Below are positions 57,221-64,000 of a stretch of 64,000 bases of DNA, piece after piece; the first letter of the stretch is position 1; every line of letters starts with the position of its first letter. The notes beneath the pieces were generated by a model. It saw only the letters and a program-made list of their open reading frames with translations, was not told where the DNA came from and did not search any database. This DNA comes from Pectinophora gossypiella (Eukaryota > Arthropoda > Insecta > Lepidoptera > Gelechiidae), in the NCBI RefSeq assembly GCF_024362695.1, contig NC_065406.1, positions 6,200,001 to 6,264,000 on the forward strand. Direction: 5' to 3'. Position numbers and translations under genes: made by a program.

Positions 57221-57567
57221 GAGCTGTGATAGCGCAGTTGGTAGAACGCTTGCCTCTCACTTTGAGGTCGCAATTTCGAATCCAGCACAGGCCTAAACCA
57301 ACGATTGTCGAATTTGTATTCGATTTCATGTTTGGATCGTAAATGATTATCACGTGCTCAGCGGTGAAGGAAAACATCGTGAGGAAACCCACATTCCCGA
57401 GAATGCATTTTCAGAGGTATGTGACCTAACCTGTATTGGCTGGTTTTCCCTTCGCGGTTTGGAAGGTCAGACAGGCAGTCGCTTCTGTAAAAAACCGGAC
57501 CTGTCAAATCTTCAGGTTAGGTAAGCGGACCCTGTGAAAAACAGTATAATGCTAGGGCAATGACTTG
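57221..57567 (+). mobile_element. Complete tRNA-derived SINE (family 2) with 14-bp target duplication
   Basis: A tRNA-like head (GAGCTGTGATAGCGCAGTTG with A box; B box ATTTCGAATCC) is followed by a body with GTGAAGGAAAACATCGTGAGG and AAAAACCGGACCTGTCAAAT. It is bounded by the perfect 14-bp duplication TATAATAAAATATA at 57207-57220 and 57568-57581. Fragments of the same family are at about 50780-50832 and 55843-55876. Confidence 0.9.
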
Positions 57568-57820
57568 TATAATAAAATATAGTTTGTCAGATTCGTGTCA
57601 CCTACTTTTCAGAATAAGTCCCCAATATGAAAACATATTTCATTTTTCATTTCATTTGATGAATAGCACTACCATTATGTCATTACGTTTACAGGAGCAT
57701 ATTTCTTAATTAGGGACTGCTATCTCACTATAATAAGGATGTAGGTCTATAATTAACCGTAGTTCACATCTAGGTAATTAATATTTTGCGTGTCCTATGT
57801 TATCGTGTTTTATAGTAGAC

Positions 57821-58039
57821 ATGGGTATAATGACAAAGGAGAAGGCTTTGATCAGTGTTCCGACTACACATTGTGGCTTTCACTATCCGCAGGCCCGTCT
57901 CAAGCCGAACAGGGACCCTTGGAAAATACGTATCATGGTTATGGTTCTCTCTTTACTAAGTATATTATATAATTTTGGTGTAATAATTTACATGTTATTT
58001 TCTAATGTTTGTAGTAGCATTAACTGGGAATCCTGGTAA
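57821..58039 (+). CDS. Possible small membrane-protein ORF or first coding exon
   Basis: ATG at 57821 lies 6 bases after a good-looking acceptor (GTGTTTTATAG) and encodes 72 residues, MGIMTKEKALISV to SINWESW. It has a basic juxtamembrane part (ARLKPNRDPWKIR) and one hydrophobic segment of about 20-25 residues (starting IMVMVLSLLSILYNFG). I do not recognise the family. The predicted topology is consistent, but chance is possible and no partner exon was found. Confidence 0.2.
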   Translation: MGIMTKEKALISVPTTHCGFHYPQARLKPNRDPWKIRIMVMVLSLLSILYNFGVIIYMLFSNVCSSINWESW

Positions 58040-58077
58040 TTCGTTTACTCTTGGTCGGAATGTGACTTAAGTATGGG

Positions 58078-58150
58078 TGTTTAGGGTTCCGAACCTTAAA
58101 AGAAAAAACGGAACCCTTATAGGATCACTTTTTTGTCCGTCTATCTGTCA
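58078..58150 (+). repeat. Interspersed repeat fragment
   Basis: TTAGGGTTCCGAACCTTAAA, ACGGAACCCTTATAGGATCA and TGTCCGTCTATCTGTC form a motif common in lepidopteran DNA. Only this end portion is present. Confidence 0.5.
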
Positions 58151-58468
58151 ACCCCCTTTTTTTAAATATAAGTAATTTTATTTTCGTGAAGCATCGTGAA
58201 ACCCTGATGTCAAGCCCAGAGAAACCCTGATTCGTTCTACATGAAGTTTGTTGTGTGCTGCATTACGGAATGGCTGTTTTTGAAATCTGTTACCCATAGT
58301 GTAATATGGCGCATTATACAATCCGGCTGCGGCATAGATATATTGACGTAAGAAGACATATTGTGCAGTCATTGCCAATAGAGAAACGTAAGTAAAAGCG
58401 CAATTGCGCATCGATTGTATAAGTCAATCGCTGTCTAGAAAACGGCTCTATACGTATAAGTAATTATA

Positions 58469-58784
58469 CAGGGTGGCCCAGAAGTTCAGGTTCAAAATGA
58501 AAAATTAGATAGAGGCGCTCATTAGCTACCAGAAACACCGCCATGTATATTCAGCGATTATTTACTGTTTAAGAGATATGTACTTTTTTCTAGATTTTCT
58601 ATCTTACTTCAGAAATCGTAATTTTGTCGCTATCTATTTCTTAATAAATCTTTTATTTTACTTCATAACTATCATATCTACATAACCGTAAATAAACGCT
58701 GAATATACATGGGGGTGTTTCTGGTAGCCAATGAGCCCCTCTATTATTTTTTTTATTTTGAACCTGAACTTCTGCGCCACCATG
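58469..58784. mobile_element. TA-flanked foldback MITE, 316 bp
   Basis: The left end CAGGGTGGCCCAGAAGTTC and the right end, reverse-complemented, CATGGTGGCGCAGAAGTTC continue as inverted repeats for about 85 bp (CAGGTTCAAAAT, CTACCAGAAACACC, CATGTATATTCAGCG). TA lies on both sides (58467-58468, 58785-58786). There is no coding capacity. The target and fold suggest a Tc1/mariner-type non-autonomous element. Confidence 0.8.
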
Positions 58785-58786
58785 TA

Positions 58787-60000
58787 TATTAATTGAATAC
58801 AATCATGAAATAGGGTTTTTGAGTCTAAATTATGATTTGACTTATCTTTGGGTAATTAGTTTTCAGATACAAATTAGGTACGTTTCTAGGTTTCTAGCAT
58901 TCATATATTAGAAGAACAATATAGAAGTCACAAAAAAAACTATGAAGAATATGCTCGTTAGGGTAGATATTATATAAAATAATATTTATTTGCCTAGATA
59001 TTATTATGCTGTGCTATGTAATTTTCAATTGAGAACAAAACCTAGCAATCATGAATATGCAATTATTTAAAAAATAAGCAATTCAATCTCGAATTTGGAA
59101 TATAGCAGTAACAATTATCTGGAGAATGGCAAGCTGCGATGTCAACGTACTCTAATGCAAATTTATTTCAGTACCTACCCTACTAATTTCTCTATTGGAG
59201 TTGCTCAATTGTTTGCTTTTGTGATTTTAAAATATTAATTTTCATACGAGTATGTTTCGCTTACGGTTTATTGTTGCCAGTATTTAATTTAGAATTCAAT
59301 TAATTGTTTGAAATGAATTCGAAAGCTAATCATGTTTTTTGAAGTTTTAAAAACCTTAGTTTGAAATTTTGTGCTTTGTTTTGCACTAGCGACGGAATCT
59401 AGTTTCGCTTGGGGTTTTTTATTGGGTAGTTGAGTAGAGTGTATCTTAAATGTTATATTCCATGTCGAAATGAATAAATAAATAAACACCGCATGCAATC
59501 CAGAGGTTCTCCAGATTACAGATTACAGTCTTTATGTTATACTTACCTATTGATTTTCTGTAAATACTCTCTGAAAATATTGTGACGAAGGCAAATATAG
59601 ATAGTTAATTATATACTATTTTAATGAATTAGTTAAAGTGAGCATCTTCGCTGAATGAAAGAGCAGTCACGAGCAGTCTAGCCGCAAGCAAGATACAATG
59701 ACCCAAATAGTCGTCAATTCACCGTCAATTTTTCTGTGCACATTGTATGGCGACATATTCATTAAAACATAATTCGGGAGCTATTGACCGATCCATTTGT
59801 ATCAACCGAGACGTCTGCGCTTGATCGATTATTGTGTAGATCGACAAACGGACTGATTGTTGTTTTAGTGCAATACATTCATACATCTAAATTATTGCCC
59901 ACGACTGATCTCTATTGGAGTAAGTATAGGCGAAACTCGTCAGAAGATATATTGCAACCCCTTTTTTATTTTTTGTTTGCCTAGTCACATAGATTTCTGT
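58787..60000. other. Non-coding stretch, nothing recognised
   Basis: AT-rich intergenic DNA with only short frames lacking recognisable domains. Confidence 0.45.
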
Positions 60001-60420
60001 TCGGCGCGTCCTAGCCGCGAAAGTGGGCGCCTCTTAATTCGGCCGGAGTAAGATGGTGGTTGAGTTCGGATAGGGATCCAAACCTACGGGGTATGACGTA
60101 GAACCTTTGCCCGGGGATACGGGTGAAGACGTCAATGGTTGCAGAGGCGGGGATGGGAGCCATAGGTACGGCAATGCATGACGGAAGAGGCGAGTCGCAG
60201 GGACTGTAACTTGGAAACTGTCAAAGGGCAGCAGTAACTGACAGTACTATTCAGAGGCAAAGGACAGGAGTCCTAAAACGGCTTTGAAATAGACACACTC
60301 GCGTCAGACAGAATACTGCGGGGCGGAAGGCAAGAGGGAAACCACTGCTGTAATTTTCCCTAAAAAGTAGCATGGAGGATGCTACAGCGACAAGAGCGTG
60401 GCTCTTGAATTAGTGATGAG
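60001..60420 (+). repeat. Retroelement 3' region shared with 38218-38490
   Basis: GC-rich 5' part (GGCGCGTCCTAGCCGCGAAA), then GGGACTGTAACTTGG, AGGACAGGAGTCCTA, ATTTTCCCTAAAAAGTAGCA and GACAAGAGCGTGGCTCTTGA. The last 230 bp are clearly homologous to 38255-38490, and shorter tails of the family are seen inverted at about 36655-36760. It probably comes from the 3' UTR of a non-LTR element. Confidence 0.6.
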
Positions 60421-61096
60421 TCACATAGAAACATTAATGACTGTGGCTTTCGTGACAGGAACGGGCCCGCAATACCAGCGTCAAGGCTGCCGCCGCTGCT
60501 GGTGCTGATTGAGGACCAAAGACATATGGCTATTTGAACATTTGTTTAGAATGTCCACCACCACCATATGGCTTTTTGGGTCAACATTCTATTTTATATA
60601 GTTGTTCTTTTTTTGTGTATGTTATGTCCATTTGTGTATGTTTTTGTATTGTTAATGTGGCGCACTCTAATAATAAATACTTTCTTTCTTTCTATATTTT
60701 CGAGCTAGGTTTCTTGTTGTTTCTTGTTTGTCAGAAAACAAACCAGCAAATCAACCTTTGCAAATTCTACTTGAGATAAACACTAGAATATGAAGAAGCC
60801 AAATACGTCCACTATGTTATTTAGAAGTCTAGCGGTCGAGTAATACGATATGAAAGTATAGGACATCAAATGTTACAGAGTTGTATGAAATGAACTTACT
60901 TATTAGAGTTGTATGTTATTTTATGGTCTTTATTACCATCAGCCAAAGGTCAACATATCAAATGTACATATTAGACGAGAAATATGATGAACGTATACTG
61001 ACTGTCCGACCTTTTATTATAAGATAATTATTCGCTGCTCATTAGGAAGTCATTAATATTAAAATAAAATGAAAAAAATAGGTACATAATATACAT

Positions 61097-61425
61097 AACG
61101 GCCTCTGTGGTCCAGTGGTTGAGCGTTGTGCTCACGATCCGGACGTCCCGGGTTCGAATCCCAGTGGGGACAAATCACAAAAATCACTTTGTGATCCCTA
61201 GTTTGTTTAGGACATTACAGGCTGATCACCTGATAGTCCAAAAGTAAGATGATCCATGATTCAGAAGGCACGTTAAGCCGTTGGTCCCGGTTATTACTAA
61301 CTGATGTAAGTACGTAGTCGCGACATGAGTCATGTCAGGGGCCTATGGCAGCTCTATAATAAACCTGACACCAGGGTTGATGGGGTTGGTAATTCACCTC
61401 ACAATCCACACAATAGAAGAAGACG
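61097..61425 (+). mobile_element. Complete tRNA-derived SINE (family 1)
   Basis: A tRNA-like head has A-box TGGTCCAGTGG and B-box GGGTTCGAATCCC; the body is AAATCACTTTGTGATCCCTA ... GGCACGTTAAGCCG ... CCTGACACCAGGGTTGATG. TACATA is found on both sides (61091-61096 and 61426-61431), a likely 6-bp target duplication. Partial copies are at 21399-21640 and 40118-40345. The head is a SINE promoter, not a working tRNA gene. Confidence 0.8.
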
Positions 61426-61656
61426 TACATACAGGTTCCTTCGCTCTGGTTTGAGAGTTCGCGCCACTGCCTTTAAGCTCATTAGGTGTTATTATACTTA
61501 AGCGTTGGTGTCGGCCTCTGCCTACACTTTCGGGGCTCCAGGCGTGATGTTATGTTATGTTGTAAGTGTTTGTAATCTGTCATAATAAAAACTGTGCTTG
61601 GGGCGAGTTTTTGTAAGGGACTTTTCTTTAACCTTTTCTGGTATTATATGTTCCAT

Positions 61657-61775
61657 AAGGATAAATAAAAAGAATTATCAAAATCGGTTCATATACGACG
61701 AAGTTATGCCCGAACAAACATAAAAAAAAATATACGGTCGAATTGAAAACCTCCTCCTTTTTTGAAGTCGGCAAA
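61657..61775 (+). repeat. Interspersed repeat end ('aacctcctccttttttgaag')
   Basis: AAAATCGGTTCATATACGAC ... GAACAAACATAAAAAAAAAT ... CCTCCTCCTTTTTTGAAGTC, a common lepidopteran retroelement tail. A short inverted copy is at 22258-22292. Confidence 0.55.
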
Positions 61776-61924
61776 AAATGAAGACTGTTTCTATTTTGGT
61801 TGAAAGGAAATGCTTTTTTAATTTGTTATGTTACGTATCGGTAGGATTTAAATCAAATTAACTTTTGGTTAACCGATGAAGAAACTCTTCGCTATAAAAT
61901 GTATGATTGTTTGGTGGCGAGGGT

Positions 61925-62179
61925 ACCCCGATACCGACCCCGCAGGCGTGGTCGACGATTTTCTCAATCAGCGCTTATCGCTATCGACCCACTAGGGTCG
62001 ATTGGTTCTTTCAAATATTTTTCCTCTCAGACGACGTTCTGAGCCGAGGTACGCGCCCAACTGGGCACCTTGTTGTCTTAAACGTTGTACCGGGTGAGAG
62101 CCTTCAGCGCTCCCCATTTGTCCGGCCAAGTAGTTAATGCCATCTGCGGCAAATCCACAATAAATCACGTCAAAAAAAA
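61925..62179 (+). mobile_element. Complete A-tailed short retroelement (family B) with 11-bp target duplication
   Basis: 255 bp from ACCCCGATACCGACC to AATAAATCACGTC then A8. It is flanked by GTGGCGAGGGT at 61914-61924 and 62180-62190. No coding capacity. It defines the family whose other copies lie at 56021-56265, 54045-54150, 40708-40765 (plus) and 52712-52785 (minus). Confidence 0.85.
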
Positions 62180-62539
62180 GTGGCGAGGGTCTGTGCCGCA
62201 TAACGTTGTTTTCGTATTTATTATCGATAAGTAAGTACCCACACTGAAATTAAATTCCTTTTCGTTAAGTATTCTGAAGTTAATTTAAATTATCCCAAAA
62301 CAAATTAATTTGAGAGCTATCTTAAGTCCTAATAAATCGTACGAAAAACGATTTTTAGCCAACTCTTACCTATCTATAACAGCCTTCAATCTCCTAAGTC
62401 CCGGGCGCAATACTTAAACATTGGGGTTTAGCTTTTAAAAAAACATTCGGTTTTACGACTATTTAGGCAGAGGTCTGCCCTCATTGAACCGGAGATAGTA
62501 TGGAGTATTTTTTTTTGTTATAAGCCCAGTATATGGAGG

Positions 62540-62640
62540 CCTTTGACCAATAGCCGTTTGATGTCCATCTACGTAGATAGCATTCGTATCGTTCATTGGT
62601 CGAAGCGCTCAATTAAATTCGCGCCACGTGCGGCGCGGTT
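62540..62640 (-). repeat. Repeat shared with 19358-19430
   Basis: Reverse complement: TACGAATGCTATCTACGTAG, GGACATC and CGGCTATTGGTC, with a nearby GCGGCGCGG block, as in the copy next to the collagen 3' end. Confidence 0.55.
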
Positions 62641-62851
62641 GTCATGCAGACCCGCCAGGAACAGATCATGGAATTCTGATATGATGATGTTCCATATCTC
62701 CTATGGTTCATCCGGTTTATTGTCCAGCAGTGGGACGTATGCTTTTAATGTTACAACAGTGTAATAAATTCCATTAGGTAAGTAACTTTTCAGTGGACTT
62801 ATACCTACGTACGAGATTAGACGTTATCGACAACTGATTCATGACAAAAAC

Positions 62852-62966
62852 TTAAGCGCGCGACTCTTTCTCGCCTCGACATACGTACCCGTCACTCTCT
62901 TACAGTACTGCACAGAAAGAGACAGATGATCTCTGTCGCGGCGAGAAAGAGTCGCGTGCTTACGGT
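62852..62966. repeat. Stem-loop repeat with ~24-bp inverted ends
   Basis: CTTAAGCGCGCGACTCTTTC (left) pairs with GAAAGAGTCGCGTGCTTACG (right), and a 17-bp core, CGCGACTCTTTCTCGCC, is perfect. The interior has a second weak symmetry. It looks like a small MITE or its remnant. Confidence 0.6.
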
Positions 62967-63278
62967 GCTAAGCCCGCTGCTGAATTTACGTGCGGAATTC
63001 CAAATTAATGCTCATTATTTGTAAACTATTGGTGTAATAGACACTACAGAACACGTATCGTATAAAACAATTTAGTGAAAATCACGTCAGCGTTTTTTGT
63101 GAAAAATCACATTCTGATGCGCAGTAGACAAATACTCGTAAGTTTCAATGCAGGGCAATTTGCGCAATGTGATAAAATTATCGACCGATTCAATATATAT
63201 ATTTAATATATATTTTTTATTATTTGATTTTATTATTATTATTATTTATTTATTATTTTCACTCTAAATAGCACACCT

Positions 63279-63870
63279 TTGAACCGTGTTTCCCAGTTTA
63301 AATATCTTGGTCACATAGTCACTGAAAATTTATGTGATAATGCTGATATTGAGAGGGAGCGCAGAGGGTTATCGGTACGTGGTAATATGTTGGCACGCAG
63401 GTTTGCTCGGTGTTCAGCAGAAGTTAAAATTACGCTGTTTAAGGCATACTGTCAGACTTTTTATGCGGGCAGCCTGTGGGCCAACTTTACACTTGGGGCC
63501 TATAACGCTCTGCGTATCCAGTACAATAATGTATTTAGGGCTCTGTTTAGGCTCCCTCGTTACTGCAGCGCCTCAGGCATGTTTGCCGATGCTGGAGTCG
63601 ACGACTTTTACGCGGTAATTCGCAAAAAAGTTGGCTCATTAGTACGCAGAGTGCGAGGGAGCACGAACAGCGTCCTTAGGATGGTGGGAGACCGGCTGGA
63701 CTCCGCGCTGCTGGGCCGGTTCACCGAGCTGCACGTGTTGCGCCCGAGCGCACGGTGAGGTTGCCCATCTGCGTATTATCTACATTACTTGTTACTAACA
63801 TAGCATGTAAGTTAATCATACTAACATATCTATGGACTGTAGTCTGAAAATAAATGATTTTTTTTTTTAA
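63279..63870 (+). mobile_element. 3' end of a non-LTR (LINE) retrotransposon with coding tail
   Basis: A frame to 63758 encodes the region after the reverse transcriptase palm: FKYLGHIVTENLCDNADIER (the common 'KYLGxxI' motif), a helical RRGLSVRGNMLARRFARC segment, then LFKAYCQTFYAGSLW and RIQYNNVFRALFRLPRYCSA. This order is typical of the C-terminal part of LINE ORF2. The element continues through a 3' UTR to an A/T-rich tail at about 63850-63870. It is 5'-truncated: the catalytic palm is missing and the sequence before 63279 is AT-rich simple repeat. Confidence 0.85.
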
Positions 63871-64000
63871 TATATTTTGTCGAAATCGATATGTTTGTTA
63901 TCTTCCCTAATATTCGTGCCACGTAATTTTGATCGTATTTTGGCAGAACGACATGAATTATTTGGGTTCCTGTATTAGCACCAATCGACAAATCGACATA

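Noticed and set aside
61100..61172. tRNA-like sequence with A and B boxes
   Set aside because: It is the head of a SINE with body, tail and other copies, and does not fold cleanly as a working tRNA.

Overview
The window looks like a piece of a lepidopteran (moth or butterfly) nuclear genome. It is AT-rich and its genes are intron-rich. The intergenic DNA is full of short 'tacctacttac'-type runs, tRNA-headed SINEs and MITEs of kinds I know from Lepidoptera. Calls come from reading the sequence only; no database was searched.

Genes. (1) 8487-8556, minus: one first coding exon of a probable 2OG-Fe(II) oxygenase-like gene; the rest lies beyond the left edge. (2) 9538-12025, minus: a complete four-exon NEDD8-conjugating enzyme UBC12/UBE2M (183 aa, catalytic Cys111). 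(3) 13238-18127, plus: a complete six-exon DAXX-like histone H3.3 chaperone (1225 aa), divergent from UBC12. (4) 19679-36109, minus: a complete 32-exon fibrillar procollagen of type V/XI architecture (1788 aa). It has a signal peptide, a TSPN domain, a variable region, a minor helix, 337 uninterrupted Gly-X-Y triplets, a furin-like site and a COLFI domain. (5) 51521-54572, minus: the last three exons of a zeta-class glutathione S-transferase (maleylacetoacetate isomerase); its 5' exons were not found.

Mobile DNA. At 41254-47927 (minus) lies a 4.6-kb Ty1/copia element with apparently identical 195-bp LTRs, GTTAC target duplications, an initiator-Met primer site and a deletion in its reverse transcriptase. 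Its 5' LTR is split by a 2059-bp foldback element with two 824-bp inverted arms and a 9-bp duplication. Elsewhere there are the 5' end of an LTR element with a tRNA-Pro primer site (475-1137), a hAT-type MITE (2547-2759), a TTAA-flanked MITE in a collagen intron, two TA-flanked foldback MITEs, intact and broken SINEs, and LINE 3' ends, including one coding tail at the right edge.

Layout: 1-8.4 kb is mostly non-coding. Genes fill 8.4-36 kb: UBC12 and DAXX diverge, and DAXX and the collagen converge. Nearly everything to the right of 36 kb is repeats and intergenic DNA, apart from the GST zeta exons.

The most notable points are the collagen C-propeptide, which has lost exactly the two interchain-disulfide cysteines and most of the calcium-site ligands, and the young nested copia/foldback pair.
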